Positions 33,553-43,439 of a stretch of 64,000 bases of DNA are shown piece after piece. The translations under genes and the position numbers were made by a program. Source of the stretch: Sphingopyxis italica. GTDB lineage: Bacteria > Pseudomonadota > Alphaproteobacteria > Sphingomonadales > Sphingomonadaceae. The stretch is from the NCBI RefSeq assembly GCF_011926545.1, contig NZ_JAATIT010000003.1, forward strand, positions 558,001-622,000, read 5' to 3'. The notes beneath the pieces were generated by a model. That model saw only the letters and a list, made by a program, of their open reading frames with translations. It was not told where the DNA came from and ran no database searches. Numbering within the stretch: position 1 is the stretch's first letter; each line of letters starts with the position of its first letter.

Positions 33553-35625
33553 ATGAATTTGCTGAGTGAGGCTTTTGTGACACGCATCGGGCGCGCGCTG
33601 CTGGCCGTGCTGGCGCTGACCCTTGCCGCTTTCGGTCCCGCGCACGCGCAATCGACGCATATTCAGCCGAAACTCGTCGCCGAATCGCCCGCGCCGGCCC
33701 CGGGCAGCGCGACGACGCTGGCGCTGACCATGACGCCCGAAAAGACGTGGCACGGCTATTGGGTCAATGGCGGTGACGCGGGATTTGGCCTGTCGGTCGA
33801 ATGGAATGCGCCAGAAGGGGTGTCGATCGCCCCCTTCCGCTATCCGGTTCCCGACGCGCTGATCCTGTTCGGCATGATGAACCATGTCTATGAGCATCCC
33901 TATGCGCTGCTCACCGAGGTGCGGGTCGACGAACGCGTCGCGCCCGGCACCGACTTGACGTTGTCGGGTGTCGCCAACTGGCTCGCCTGCACCGACAAGG
34001 TATGCGTTCCGGAAAAGGCGGTGATTTCGGTCGCGCTCAAGGCGGGCGACGGGGCGATTCCGGAGGCGGCGCGCACCCGCTTCGACGGCTGGCGCGCGCT
34101 GCTCCCGCAGCCGCTCGACCGGCACGGGACATGGGAGCGGCGCGGCGACATGGTGCGCTTCGCCATCCCCCTGCCCGCCAGCACCGCGATCGACGCGCCG
34201 CATCTGTTCGCCCAGACGCAGGATGTCGTCGACTATCCCGCCCCCCAGCGTTTTAGTCGCAACGGCGATCACATCATCATCGAAACGCGCGCCAAGGGCG
34301 ACAAGAGCGGGCCGGTTTCGGCGCTGCTGAAGCTGGGCGGGGGACGCGGCCTATCGCTGCAATTCGAACCCGGCGCCGTGCCCGCGGCGGGCGAGGCAAT
34401 CGCGGGACCATCGGACGGGATCGACATGGCGCTGTTCTGGACCGCGCTCGGCGGCGCGATCCTCGGCGGGCTGATCCTCAACCTGATGCCGTGCGTCTTC
34501 CCGATCCTCAGCCTCAAGGCGCTCAGCCTTGCGCGATCGGGCGGCGATGCAAACACGGCCAGGGTCGAGGCGCTCGCCTATACCGCGGGCGCCATCGTCA
34601 CCGCCCTGCTGCTCGGCGGCGCGCTGCTCGCGCTCCGCGCGGCGGGCGAACAAGTCGGCTGGGCCTTCCAGCTCCAGCATCCGGTCAGCGTGCTCGCGCT
34701 GCTGATCCTTTCGCTCGCGATCACATTGAACCTGCTCGGATATTATGAACTGCCGACCTTCGGCGGCGGACAGGCGCTCGCCGAAAAGGGCGGTGCGGCA
34801 GGCGGTTTCTGGACCGGCGCGCTCGCCGCTTTCGTCGCAACCCCGTGCAGCGGGCCGCTGCTCGGCGCGGCGCTCGGCGCGACGCTGGTGCTGCCGGCAT
34901 GGGCGGCGCTGCCGATTTTCGGGGGCCTCGGGCTGGGCCTCGCTCTGCCCTTCCTTGCCGTCGGCTTCATCCCAGCGTTGCGCAATCGCCTTCCCAAGCC
35001 GGGGCCTTGGATGGCGACATTCCGCAAATGGATGGCGCTGCCGATGGGGCTGACGGCGCTGGCGCTCGGGTGGCTGTTGTGGCGCCAAACGGGTGGAGAG
35101 GGTTGGCACTATCCCGTCGGCGCTATCACGATGGTCCTGTTCATCGTCATTCAGATCGGCGCTCAGCAGCGCGGCGAAGGCGATAGGCGGCTTTTCATTG
35201 TCGCCTTCGGATTGTTGCTCGCGCTAAATATGGTGCAGTTCATCCGGACATTTGACGATTATAAGGCCACTGCCGCTATCGCTTCGGCGAATGGCTCCAC
35301 CTTCTCCCCCGCCGCGCTCGCCAGCGCGCGCGCGGGCGGCAAGCCCGTCTTCGTCTATTTCACCGCCGACTGGTGCCTGTCGTGCAAGGCCAACGAAGCC
35401 GGCGCGATCAATCGCGAGGCGGTGCAGACCGCCTTCGACAAGGCGGGCGTCGTCACACTCGTCGGCGACTGGACCAACGGCGACCCGGTCATCACACGCA
35501 CGCTTGCCGAGCATGGCCGCAACAGCGTGCCGCTCTACCTCTGGTACGAACCCGGCGCGACGAAACCCGAAATCCTGCCGCAGATCCTGACCCCCGGCCT
35601 GCTCACCGACACGGTGGGCGGCTGA
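33553..35625 (+). CDS. Protein-disulfide reductase, DsbD/ScsB-like
   Basis: A 690-residue inner-membrane protein that passes electrons from cytosolic thioredoxin to periplasmic thiols. It has a signal segment (LLAVLALTLAAFGPAHA), a periplasmic N-terminal domain with the cysteine pair in WLACTDKVCVPE, then the eight-helix core with the redox cysteines in LNLMPCVFPIL and ATPCSGPLLG, and a C-terminal thioredoxin domain with ADWCLSCKANE. All three cysteine pairs are intact. The longer N-terminal domain resembles ScsB more than enteric DsbD. The TGA overlaps the tlyA ATG (TGATG), so the two are coupled. Confidence 0.92.
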   Translation: MNLLSEAFVTRIGRALLAVLALTLAAFGPAHAQSTHIQPKLVAESPAPAPGSATTLALTMTPEKTWHGYWVNGGDAGFGLSVEWNAPEGVSIAPFRYPVPDALILFGMMNHVYEHPYALLTEVRVDERVAPGTDLTLSGVANWLACTDKVCVPEKAVISVALKAGDGAIPEAARTRFDGWRALLPQPLDRHGTWERRGDMVRFAIPLPASTAIDAPHLFAQTQDVVDYPAPQRFSRNGDHIIIETRAKGDKSGPVSALLKLGGGRGLSLQFEPGAVPAAGEAIAGPSDGIDMALFWTALGGAILGGLILNLMPCVFPILSLKALSLARSGGDANTARVEALAYTAGAIVTALLLGGALLALRAAGEQVGWAFQLQHPVSVLALLILSLAITLNLLGYYELPTFGGGQALAEKGGAAGGFWTGALAAFVATPCSGPLLGAALGATLVLPAWAALPIFGGLGLGLALPFLAVGFIPALRNRLPKPGPWMATFRKWMALPMGLTALALGWLLWRQTGGEGWHYPVGAITMVLFIVIQIGAQQRGEGDRRLFIVAFGLLLALNMVQFIRTFDDYKATAAIASANGSTFSPAALASARAGGKPVFVYFTADWCLSCKANEAGAINREAVQTAFDKAGVVTLVGDWTNGDPVITRTLAEHGRNSVPLYLWYEPGATKPEILPQILTPGLLTDTVGG

Positions 35626-36365
35626 TGGCGAAGCAGCGCGCCGACCAGCTGCTCGTCGATCGCGGCCTCGCCGAAAGCCGGACGCGCGCGCAGGCGCTGA
35701 TCCTGGCGGGGCTCGCCTTCGTCGGCGACCGCAGGATCGACAAGGCGGGGCAGCAGATCGCCGGGGATGCCGAGCTGAGCGTCAAGGGCCGCGACCATCC
35801 GTGGGTGTCGCGCGGCGGGATCAAGCTCGACCATGCGCTCCGGCATCTCGGCTGGGACGTGGCGGGCACGGTCGCGATCGACGTCGGGTCGTCGACCGGC
35901 GGCTTCACCGACGTGCTGCTGAGCCGCGGCGCCGCGCGCGTCTATGCGATCGACTCGGGCACCAACCAGCTCGCGTGGAAGCTGCGGCAGGATGACCGCG
36001 TCATCGTCCACGAACAGACGAGCGCGCGCATCCTGACCGCCGACCATATCCCCGAGCTCGTCGACCTGATCGTCTGCGACGCCAGCTTTATCGCGCTGTC
36101 GAAGGTGCTGCCGGTGCCGATGAGCTTTGCGAAACCGGGCGCGCGCATCGTCGCGCTGATCAAGCCGCAATTCGAGGCCGAGCGGCACGAAGTCGGCAAG
36201 AAGGGCGTCGTGCGCGACACCGCGATCCACGAACGCGTCTGCGCCGACGTGCGGGGGTGGCTGACCGGCGAGGGTTGGGACGTCGTCGACCTCGTCGAAA
36301 GCCCGATCACCGGGCCCGAGGGCAATGTCGAATTTCTGATCGCGGCAGTGAATCGAGCCGCTTGA
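35625..36365 (+). CDS. tlyA: TlyA family RNA 2'-O-methyltransferase (haemolysin A family)
   Basis: A 246-residue protein with an N-terminal S4 RNA-binding domain (RADQLLVDRGLAESRTRAQALI) and an FtsJ-like methyltransferase domain (AIDVGSSTGGFTDVLL for AdoMet, then DLIVCDASFIAL and ALIKPQFEAER with the catalytic Asp and Lys). Family members methylate ribose in rRNA. The start overlaps the DsbD stop codon. The Lys-Asp-Lys-Glu set appears complete. Confidence 0.92.
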   Translation: MAKQRADQLLVDRGLAESRTRAQALILAGLAFVGDRRIDKAGQQIAGDAELSVKGRDHPWVSRGGIKLDHALRHLGWDVAGTVAIDVGSSTGGFTDVLLSRGAARVYAIDSGTNQLAWKLRQDDRVIVHEQTSARILTADHIPELVDLIVCDASFIALSKVLPVPMSFAKPGARIVALIKPQFEAERHEVGKKGVVRDTAIHERVCADVRGWLTGEGWDVVDLVESPITGPEGNVEFLIAAVNRAA

Positions 36366-36426
36366 CGCTGCGCCGCGCAATCGCGACACAAATGCAGCGG
36401 ATTCGCATTGGGGGGATATTGCGGAC

Positions 36427-36978
36427 ATGACCGAAATCGCGACACAGGGCCAGCTTCGCATGTCCTATCTGCGCTGGGCGCTCGTCACCGTGCCGGCGAT
36501 CGTGCTGATCGGCAGCCTGATGGGCCTGCTATCGAACAGCGGTTACGGCAACCGCTGGTTCGCCGCGCTCGCCCTGCCGCCGATCACGCCGCCGGGTTGG
36601 GTCTTCGGCACCGTCTGGCCGATCCTCTATATCTGCCTCGGCCTCTCGCTCGCGATGATCCTTCATGCGCGCGGCGCCAAGGGGCGCGGCTTCGCGCTGC
36701 TGCTCTTTTTCGTCCAGCTGATCGCCAATTTCGCCTGGTCGCCGCTTTTCTTCGGCCAGCATCAGGTGACGACCGCGCTTTACCTGATCATCTTCATCCT
36801 GATGGTGACGATCGCGACCGCCTTTGCCTTCGCGCCGATCCGCAAGGCGGCGGCGTGGCTGCTCGTCCCCTATATGATCTGGCTCAGCTTTGCGGCGATC
36901 CTCAATTTTCAGATCGACCAGCGCAATCCCGATGCCGAAACCCTTGTCCCCGCCGCCGCCAGCACCCAGATAAGGTGA
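36427..36978 (+). CDS. tspO: TspO/MBR family tryptophan-rich sensory protein
   Basis: A 183-residue membrane protein with five hydrophobic helices. Family motifs are LALPPITPPGWVFGTVWPILY, FVQLIANFAWSPLFFG and PYMIWLSFAAILNFQI. TspO proteins bind porphyrins and related ligands and affect tetrapyrrole and stress responses. It follows tlyA after about 60 bases. A possible signal of independent control is not visible. Confidence 0.93.
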   Translation: MTEIATQGQLRMSYLRWALVTVPAIVLIGSLMGLLSNSGYGNRWFAALALPPITPPGWVFGTVWPILYICLGLSLAMILHARGAKGRGFALLLFFVQLIANFAWSPLFFGQHQVTTALYLIIFILMVTIATAFAFAPIRKAAAWLLVPYMIWLSFAAILNFQIDQRNPDAETLVPAAASTQIR

Positions 36979-37027
36979 CGGCGCAAGGGACAACCTGGGG
37001 GCTATCCCCGACGAAGGAATATCAGAC

Positions 37028-37372
37028 ATGCAGAGCGAAAACCGCTTTTTCGACGACCTCGCCAAGATGGTGAACGGCATTGCCGGGACCGTCGCGGGCG
37101 CCGGCCGCGAAGCCGAAGCCGCGATGCGCGACCGTGCGAAGGAATTCGTCGGCCGCATGGATTTCGTCAGCCGCGAAGAATTCGAGGCGGTGAAGCAGAT
37201 GGCCGCCACCGCGCGCGCCGAAGCCGAAACGTTGAAGGCCCGGCTCGACAAGCTCGAGGGTGTGGCGAAGACCGCTGCGGCGCCGAAGGCGGCGGCCAAA
37301 CCCGCCGCAACGCCGGCCGCGAAACCCGCCGCCAAGCCCGCGGCGAAACCGAAGGCCGCCCCGAAAAAATGA
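37028..37372 (+). CDS. ubiK: UbiK-like accessory factor (BMFP family)
   Basis: A 114-residue protein of the membrane-fusogenic BMFP/UbiK family, which assists ubiquinone synthesis. The N-terminal amphipathic part (NRFFDDLAKMVNGIAGTVAG) and the DFVSREEFEAVKQMA...LKARLDKLE coiled coil are typical. The last 40 residues are an Ala/Lys/Pro-rich tail with AAKPAAKPAAKP repeats, more extended than in enteric UbiK. It lies 49 bases after tspO and is probably co-transcribed. Confidence 0.85.
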   Translation: MQSENRFFDDLAKMVNGIAGTVAGAGREAEAAMRDRAKEFVGRMDFVSREEFEAVKQMAATARAEAETLKARLDKLEGVAKTAAAPKAAAKPAATPAAKPAAKPAAKPKAAPKK

Positions 37373-37374
37373 TC

Positions 37375-37483
37375 GTCACCCCGGCGAAGCCTGTCCTGAG
37401 CGCCTGTAAGGCAGTCGAAGGGGCCGGGGTCTCGACCTCGTGTTCGACTGTACCGTCGAGATCCCGGCCTTCGCCGGGATGAC
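37375..37483. repeat. Composite intergenic repeat
   Basis: The outer arms GTCACCCCGGCGAAG and CTTCGCCGGGATGAC enclose about 79 bases. Inside, CCTGAGCGCCTGTAAGGCAG followed by TCGAAGGG is an imperfect palindrome whose inverse relative interrupts the repeat at 57316. A further inner dyad (TCTCGAC... GTCGAGA) is present. It starts right after the ubiK stop and looks like a mosaic of several dispersed palindromes. Confidence 0.65.
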
Positions 37484-37541
37484 GGTTAGTGGGGGAGTTG
37501 CAGACTCGCCACTTCACGCAAGACCCGCTAAAGGCGCGCGC

Positions 37542-38048
37542 ATGAGTGACGATCTATACGACGACGATGACGGCCACGAAGCGGCGCCGATGGACATGCT
37601 GGCGTCCTATTTCGCCGCGCACGACTGGCCGCACGAGATGGTCGGCGAGGACGAGATCGTCGCGACCGCGCAGGGCAGCTGGACGACTTACGAGCTCCGC
37701 GCGGTGTGGCGCCCCGACGACGGGGTGATTCAACTCCTCGCCTTTCCCGACATCCGCGTCGTCGAGGACAAACGCGCGGTGGCGCACGAGGCGCTGGCGC
37801 TGATCAACGAGCAGCTCTGGCTCGGCCATTTCGAGCTGTGGTCGAACAGCGGCACGATCCTCTTTCGCCACGGCATGCTCGTCGGCGCCGATGCGGGGCT
37901 GTCGCTCGACCTGACCGAGACGCTGATCGAAAGCGCGATCGACGAATGCGAACGCTTTTATCCGGTGTTTCAGTTCGTGCTGTGGGGCGGCAAGACGCCG
38001 GCCGAGGCGCTCGCGGCGTCGCTGATCGAAACGCGCGGCGAGGCGTAA
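37542..38048 (+). CDS. YbjN domain-containing protein
   Basis: A 168-residue cytosolic protein of the YbjN family. An acidic N-terminus (DDLYDDDDGHE) precedes the sensory alpha/beta domain seen from YFAAHDWPHEMV to the C-terminal FYPVFQFVLWGGKTPAEAL. The fold resembles type III secretion chaperones, and its biochemical role is not settled. It stands alone between two repeats and converges on the beta-helix gene. Confidence 0.87.
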   Translation: MSDDLYDDDDGHEAAPMDMLASYFAAHDWPHEMVGEDEIVATAQGSWTTYELRAVWRPDDGVIQLLAFPDIRVVEDKRAVAHEALALINEQLWLGHFELWSNSGTILFRHGMLVGADAGLSLDLTETLIESAIDECERFYPVFQFVLWGGKTPAEALAASLIETRGEA

Positions 38049-38063
38049 ACCCTCCGTCCCGTT

Positions 38064-38145
38064 CCCGTTCGCATCGAGCGAAGTCGAGATGCCGGGAGGT
38101 CAAGCACCTCCGGTGGGTGTCTCGACTTCGCTCGACACGAACGGG
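38064..38145. repeat. Dispersed inverted repeat, copy 2
   Basis: CCCGTTCGCATCGAGCG with AAGTCGAGATGCC on the left and the inverse, ending in TCGACACGAACGGG, on the right. It is the same unit as at 30836 but with the arms swapped (the CAT variant is now first). It again sits between convergent genes. Confidence 0.85.
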
Positions 38146-38158
38146 TTTCAGCGTCCGG

Positions 38159-39112
38159 CTATCTCTTCTCGAACTTCGTCAGCCCCGCGCCCAGCTCGTT
38201 CGCCCCGATCGCCAGCGGCTCGCCGCTCCAGTCGGCGACGAACACCGACCGGCGATCCACGCCCGCCGGCAGGCTCGCCCGATTGCCCTCGATCACCAAG
38301 CCGCGCGACGGATTCTTGCGCTCTTCGGCCGCGACAGCGATGAAAGCCGAATAATTTTCCTTATCGCGGCCCTGCACGAACAGATTGTTCGAAATCCGGC
38401 CGACCGATCCCGAGGGCAGGTCGATCATATAGTTGGTCGCCTTGCCCTGGGTATCGTCGAAGCTGTTGTCGTCGACGTCGACCTCAATCGCGCGCGTCTT
38501 CAGATAATGGCCTCCGCTGCCCTTCTCGAAGCGCGAGCGGGTGACCGCGACGCGGCCGTAGATACCGGTGTAGACGCTGTGCGCGCAGCTTAGACCGCGG
38601 TCGCAGCGGCCGAGGCGCGAGAAGGTCGACCGGTCGATGGTCAGCGTCGCTTGCGGATCGTCGGCGGTGAGGATGCCCTGTTCGCTGCCCCGGAACATCG
38701 CGTTCACGACGTCGAGATCGCTTGTTTCGAGCCGGATGCCCGCGCCATTGCCGTCGGGGACGCGCATATTCTGGAAGACGACGCCCTCGACGCGCGCGCC
38801 GGCGCCGCGCAGCACGAGCGCCGCCTTGCCCTCGCAGGTGACGCCGTCGAAGATCGCACGGCCGGGCTCGGCGGCGACGAAGGCGATGCGGCCCGCGGTC
38901 TGCACCGCGCAGTCGCGGTGATAGCCGGGGGCGATGCGGATCGTCCCCTCGCCCTCGCCGATCGCATCGACCGCGTCCTGCAAGCGCGAGAAGCCGCGGC
39001 CGTCGATGCTGTAAGGCGCACCGCCCGTCTGCGCGGGAAGCGGCACCGGCGCCAGAAGCAGCGGGAGGGCGAGCAACGGCAGCAGGGGCCGGCGGAGGAT
39101 CGATTTGAACAT
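38159..39112 (-). CDS. Secreted right-handed beta-helix protein of unknown function
   Basis: A 317-residue protein with a signal peptide (LLPLLALPLLLAPVPLPAQ) and a run of short strands typical of parallel beta-helix proteins: YSIDGRGFSRLQDAVDAIGEG, IRIAPGYH, AIFDGVTC, LVLRGAGARVEGVVFQNM, LDVVNAMFRGSEQGILTAD, VAVTRSRFEKG. Such folds occur in polysaccharide lyases and surface proteins, but no lyase catalytic set is recognisable. It is probably periplasmic or surface-exposed. The start at 39112 was chosen for the signal peptide. Function not assigned. Confidence 0.75.
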   Translation of the reverse strand: MFKSILRRPLLPLLALPLLLAPVPLPAQTGGAPYSIDGRGFSRLQDAVDAIGEGEGTIRIAPGYHRDCAVQTAGRIAFVAAEPGRAIFDGVTCEGKAALVLRGAGARVEGVVFQNMRVPDGNGAGIRLETSDLDVVNAMFRGSEQGILTADDPQATLTIDRSTFSRLGRCDRGLSCAHSVYTGIYGRVAVTRSRFEKGSGGHYLKTRAIEVDVDDNSFDDTQGKATNYMIDLPSGSVGRISNNLFVQGRDKENYSAFIAVAAEERKNPSRGLVIEGNRASLPAGVDRRSVFVADWSGEPLAIGANELGAGLTKFEKR

Positions 39113-39164
39113 GCGCCGCCCATAGCGATTTTCGCGGCGCAAGTCGCTGGCGAAGCTGGTTAAC

Positions 39165-39197
39165 CCGGCGGCTGTCCCCTTATCGGACAACCGCCGG
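39165..39197 (-). terminator. Hairpin after the methionine synthase gene
   Basis: CCGGCGG and CCGCCGG plus an inner TGTCC/GGACA form a 13-base stem with one mismatch and a seven-base loop, 9 bases after the metH stop. It lacks a T-run but is stable enough to end or protect the methionine operon message. Confidence 0.55.
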
Positions 39198-39205
39198 CAA
39201 GCGCG

Positions 39206-41824
39206 TTAATCGAGATTGGGCCGCAGCCAGCGCGTCGCGGTTTCGATATCGACCCCGCGCCGCTTGGCATAATCTTCGAGCTGGTCGCTGCCGATGCGCG
39301 CGACGCCGAAATACTGGCTTTCGGGATGCCCGAAATAGAAGCCGCTGACCGCCGCGGTCGGCAACATCGCGAAGCTTTCGGTGAGTATCAGCCCGGCATT
39401 CTCGCCCGCGGCGAGCAGGTCGAACAGGATCGGCTTCAAACTGTGGTCGGGGCAGGCGGGATAGCCGGGGGCCGGGCGGATACCGCGATATTGCTCCTTG
39501 ATCAGCGCCTCGTTGGTGAGCTGCTCGCCCGGCGCATAGCCCCACAGCTCGGTGCGGACATGCTGGTGCAGCCGCTCGGCGAAAGCCTCGGCGAAGCGAT
39601 CGGCGAGCGCCTTCAGCAAGATGTCCGAATAATCGTCCTTGTCGGCGCGGAAGCGTTCCGAATGCGGCTCGAGGCCGTGGAGGCCGACCGCGAAGCCGCC
39701 CATCCAGTCGCCCGCCGGGTCGATGAAATCGGCGAGGCACATGTTCGCGCGGTCGCGGCTCTTCTTGATCTGCTGGCGCAGGAAGGGGAGCGTCACATGA
39801 CGCTCCTCGTCGGCCAAGTGGATGGTAACGCTGTCGCCGTCGCGCGCGCACGGCCAGAAGGCGCAGACGCCGCGCGCGGTCAGCCACTTCTCGGCGATCA
39901 GCCTGTCGAGCATCGCATCGGCATCGGCCTTGAGCGCGCGCGCGGTCTCGCCGACGACGTCATCGTCGAGGATCGACGGATAGGTGCCGTGCAGTTCCCA
40001 CGCGCGGAAAAAGGGCGTCCAGTCGATGCACTCGCGCAGATCTTCGAGCGACCAGTCGTCGAAGCGGTGCAGCCCGGGTTGCAGCGGCGGCGCGGGCTTG
40101 TCGCTGAGATAGGCGTCGTAATAATTGGCGCGCGCTTCTTCGAGGGTGTGGAGTACGCTCTGCCCCTTGCCCGCGCGCACGTCGCGGATATGGGCATAGT
40201 CGTCCTTATAGCCTTTCACATAGGTGTCGCGCCCGGTGTCGCTGACGAGCGATGTCGCGACGCCCACCGCGCGGCTCGCGTCGAGGACATGCAGCACAGG
40301 CCCCTGATAGGCGGGATCGATGCGCAGCGCGGTGTGGACCTTCGAGGTCGTCGCGCCGCCGATCAGCAGCGGCATCGTCATCCCCGCGCGCTGCATTTCC
40401 TCGGCCACCGTCACCATCTCGTCGAGCGAGGGCGTGATGAGGCCGGAGAGGCCGATCATGTCGGCGTCATTCTCGTTCGCCGCCTCGAGGATCTTCGACC
40501 AGGGCACCATCACGCCGAGATCGACGATCTCGAACCCGTTGCACTGGAGCACCACCCCGACGATATTCTTGCCGATATCGTGAACGTCGCCCTTGACGGT
40601 CGCCATCACGACCTTGCCCTTGCCCTTCGCGCCCGGCTCCTTCGATGCCTCGATGAAGGGCAGCAGATGCGCGACCGCCTTCTTCATCACACGCGCCGAT
40701 TTCACGACCTGCGGCAGAAACATCTTGCCCGACCCGAACAGGTCGCCGACGACGTTCATCCCGTCCATCAACGGCCCCTCGATCACCTCGATCGGGCGCG
40801 GCATAGCCAAGCGCATTTCCTCGGTGTCGTCGACGACATAGGCGTCGATGCCCTTGACCAGCGCATGTTCGAGGCGTTTGGCGACGTCCCAGCCGCGCCA
40901 TTCCTCGGCCGCCTTTTCCTGCGCGGGATTGCTGCCCTTATAGCGTTCGGCGAGCGCGATCAGCCGCTCGGTCGGGCTTTCGGCTTCGCCTTCGACCTTG
41001 CGGTTGAGGATGACGTCCTCGCAGGCGTCACGCAGTTCGGAATCGATCGTGTCGTAGACGTCGAGCTGGCCCGCGTTGACGATCGCCATGTCGAGCCCGG
41101 CGGGGATCGCATGGTAGAGGAAGACGCTGTGCATCGCGCGGCGCACCGTCTCGTTGCCGCGAAAACCGAAGGAAAGGTTGGACAGGCCGCCCGAGAAATG
41201 GACGTGCGGGCAGCGGACGCGAATGATCTTCACCGCCTCGATGAAGTCGACGGCATAATTGTCATGCTCCTCGAGCCCCGTCGCGATCGCGAAGATATTG
41301 GGATCGAAAATGATGTCCTCGGGCGGAAAGCCGATGCCGGTGAGCAGCTTGTAGGCGCGGGCGCAAATCTCGATCTTGCGTTCCATCGTGTCGGCCTGCC
41401 CGACCTCGTCGAACGCCATCACCACGACCGCGGCGCCATAGGCCATGCACTTCTTCGCATGATCGAGGAATTGCTCCTCGCCTTCCTTCATGCTGATCGA
41501 ATTGACGATCGGCTTGCCGGGAACGCATTTGAGGCCCGCTTCGATCACGCTCCATTTCGAGCTGTCGATCATCACCGGTACGCGCGCGATGTCGGGTTCG
41601 GCCGCGATCAGCTTCAAAAAGGTCGTCATCGCATATTCGGCGTCGAGCAGACCCTCGTCCATGTTGACGTCGATGACCTGCGCGCCATTTTCGACCTGCT
41701 GGCGCGCGACCTCGACCGCCGCGGCATAATCGTCGGCGAGGATCAGCTTCTTGAACGCCGCGGAACCGGTGACGTTGGTGCGTTCGCCGATGTTGACGAA
41801 GGTGGAGGAGGCGGCGGTGGTCAT
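39206..41824 (-). CDS. metH: Methionine synthase, B12-dependent, C-terminal part (pterin, cobalamin and activation domains)
   Basis: An 872-residue polypeptide that corresponds to the last three modules of MetH. The methyltetrahydrofolate-binding domain begins at [16 protein letters not shown]; a cap and the B12 domain follow, with the cobalt-binding [12 protein letters not shown] (Asp-x-His-x2-Gly) near residue 420; the AdoMet activation domain ends the protein, with [13 protein letters not shown] near residue 800. The homocysteine-binding module is a separate gene (42375-43439), so MetH is split, as in many alphaproteobacteria. Both halves are in one operon with a GNAT gene between them. 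The protein methylates homocysteine in the cytosol. Confidence 0.96.
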   Translation of the reverse strand: MTTAASSTFVNIGERTNVTGSAAFKKLILADDYAAAVEVARQQVENGAQVIDVNMDEGLLDAEYAMTTFLKLIAAEPDIARVPVMIDSSKWSVIEAGLKCVPGKPIVNSISMKEGEEQFLDHAKKCMAYGAAVVVMAFDEVGQADTMERKIEICARAYKLLTGIGFPPEDIIFDPNIFAIATGLEEHDNYAVDFIEAVKIIRVRCPHVHFSGGLSNLSFGFRGNETVRRAMHSVFLYHAIPAGLDMAIVNAGQLDVYDTIDSELRDACEDVILNRKVEGEAESPTERLIALAERYKGSNPAQEKAAEEWRGWDVAKRLEHALVKGIDAYVVDDTEEMRLAMPRPIEVIEGPLMDGMNVVGDLFGSGKMFLPQVVKSARVMKKAVAHLLPFIEASKEPGAKGKGKVVMATVKGDVHDIGKNIVGVVLQCNGFEIVDLGVMVPWSKILEAANENDADMIGLSGLITPSLDEMVTVAEEMQRAGMTMPLLIGGATTSKVHTALRIDPAYQGPVLHVLDASRAVGVATSLVSDTGRDTYVKGYKDDYAHIRDVRAGKGQSVLHTLEEARANYYDAYLSDKPAPPLQPGLHRFDDWSLEDLRECIDWTPFFRAWELHGTYPSILDDDVVGETARALKADADAMLDRLIAEKWLTARGVCAFWPCARDGDSVTIHLADEERHVTLPFLRQQIKKSRDRANMCLADFIDPAGDWMGGFAVGLHGLEPHSERFRADKDDYSDILLKALADRFAEAFAERLHQHVRTELWGYAPGEQLTNEALIKEQYRGIRPAPGYPACPDHSLKPILFDLLAAGENAGLILTESFAMLPTAAVSGFYFGHPESQYFGVARIGSDQLEDYAKRRGVDIETATRWLRPNLD

Positions 41825-41846
41825 GGGTTAATCCTGAAACTGAATA

Positions 41847-42371
41847 TTAGGCGGCGAGCGGGCGCGCGAGGATGAGATCGTCGTAGAACTTGCCGCCCAC
41901 GTTGAACTGGCGGGTGCCGAGGTCGGTGAACCCCTGCTTGCGATAGAAAGCGAGCGCGCGGTCGTTCTGTGCATAGACGCCGAGCAGCAGGCGGCGATGA
42001 CCGCGCGCGGCCTCCAGCGCCTGCTTCATCAGCGCCGCGCCGAGTCCGGTGCCGTGAAAGCGCGACAACGAATAGATGCGCTTCAACTCGATATCACCCT
42101 CGACCGCCGCGGCAAGATCGGGCTTGCCGACCAGCGCGAACCCGATCGGCGCGCCGCCGGGCTGCGCTTCGCCGATCCACGCGCGTCCGTCATCCTCGAG
42201 ATAGGCAAGATACGCAGCGGCGGTATGCTGGGCGGCGCAATGGCCGACGATCGCATCGCCGTCGAGGATGCCCGCGAAGGTTTCGAGAAAGGTCGCGGCG
42301 CCGACCAACGCGAGCGCCGACGCATCATCCGGTCCGGCTTCCCGGATCGTCCATGTCGGAATAGCGGCCAT
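41847..42371 (-). CDS. GNAT family N-acetyltransferase
   Basis: A 174-residue acetyltransferase. The acetyl-CoA pyrophosphate loop is in SLSRFHGTGLGAALMKQALE, preceded by the strand ELKRIYSLS, and the C-terminal NDRALAFYRKQGFTDLG is typical for GNAT enzymes. It begins three bases after the stop of the metH homocysteine domain and ends 22 bases before the second metH part, so it is embedded in the methionine operon. The substrate is unknown; an amino acid or amine produced near methionine metabolism is possible. Confidence 0.88.
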   Translation of the reverse strand: MAAIPTWTIREAGPDDASALALVGAATFLETFAGILDGDAIVGHCAAQHTAAAYLAYLEDDGRAWIGEAQPGGAPIGFALVGKPDLAAAVEGDIELKRIYSLSRFHGTGLGAALMKQALEAARGHRRLLLGVYAQNDRALAFYRKQGFTDLGTRQFNVGGKFYDDLILARPLAA

Positions 42372-42374
42372 AGG

Positions 42375-43439
42375 TCAGGCCGCCATGGTGAAGGGCTCAA
42401 GCCCCGCCAGCCGCGTGCGGACCGGCACGTCGGGAATCCGCCGCGCGGGCAACCCCTCGATCGCGCGCGCCATCGCAGCAATGTGAGCAGGCGTCGAACC
42501 GCAGCAGCCGCCGAGGATATTGACCTGGCCCTGTTCGGCCCACTCGCGCACCAGCTCCGCGGTCGTGTCGGGCAGTTCGTCATATTCGCCGAGTTCGTTG
42601 GGCAGACCGGCGTTCGGATAGACCATCACCAGCGCGTCGGCGAGGTCGGACAGGACGCGGACGTGCGGGCGAAGCTGCGACGCGCCGAACGAGCAGTTGA
42701 GCCCGATCGTCAGCGGCCTCGCGTGGCGCACCGCATACCAGAAGGCCTCGACCGTGTGCCCCGACAGGTTACGGCCCGAAAGGTCGGTGAGCGTCATCGA
42801 AATCATCAGCGGCAGTTCGCGCCCGATCTTCGCTTCGGCTTCCAGCGTCGCGGCGATCCCCGCCTTGGCGTTGAGCGTGTCGAAGATCGTTTCGATCAGG
42901 ATGAAGTCGGCGCCGCCTTCGGCCAATGCGACGACCTGGTCGAAATAGACCTCCTTCAATTCGTCGAAATCGATCTCGCGATAGCCGGGGTTGTTGACGT
43001 CGGGCGACAGCGACAGCGTCTTGTTCGTCGGCCCGACCGCGCCCGCGATGAAGCGGCGGCGGCCGTCGCGCGCCTCATATTTGTTGGCGGCTTCGCGGCC
43101 GAGCCGCGCGCTTTCATGGTTAATGTCGGCGACCAGATGCTCGGCGCCATAATCGGCCTGACTGATCCGGTTGGCGCTGAACGTATTGGTCGAGACGATG
43201 TCCGACCCGGCGTCCAGATAGGCTTCGCCGATCGCGGTCACGACATCGGGACGCGTCAGCGCGAGGATGTCGTTGTTGCCCTTCTGGTCGTGCGTCAGGC
43301 CAAGATTGCCCGCATAATCGGCTTCGACCAGCTTGCGGAGCTGGATCTGGGTGCCCCAGCCGCCATCGGTCAGCAGGATGCGTTCCTTCGCCGCCGCGGC
43401 GAGAGCTTCTCGTGCCCCCATTTTCAAACTGGCGCTCAT
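42375..43439 (-). CDS. metH: Methionine synthase, homocysteine-binding part (MetH N-terminal domain as separate protein)
   Basis: A 354-residue homocysteine S-methyltransferase domain. The start of the barrel reads [13 protein letters not shown]; the zinc cysteines are in IGLNCSFGA and [20 protein letters not shown] is also conserved. This is the first module of cobalamin-dependent MetH made as its own chain, to act with the 872-residue partner. Its ATG overlaps the metF stop (ATGA), so translation is coupled. Confidence 0.95.
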   Translation of the reverse strand: MSASLKMGAREALAAAAKERILLTDGGWGTQIQLRKLVEADYAGNLGLTHDQKGNNDILALTRPDVVTAIGEAYLDAGSDIVSTNTFSANRISQADYGAEHLVADINHESARLGREAANKYEARDGRRRFIAGAVGPTNKTLSLSPDVNNPGYREIDFDELKEVYFDQVVALAEGGADFILIETIFDTLNAKAGIAATLEAEAKIGRELPLMISMTLTDLSGRNLSGHTVEAFWYAVRHARPLTIGLNCSFGASQLRPHVRVLSDLADALVMVYPNAGLPNELGEYDELPDTTAELVREWAEQGQVNILGGCCGSTPAHIAAMARAIEGLPARRIPDVPVRTRLAGLEPFTMAA

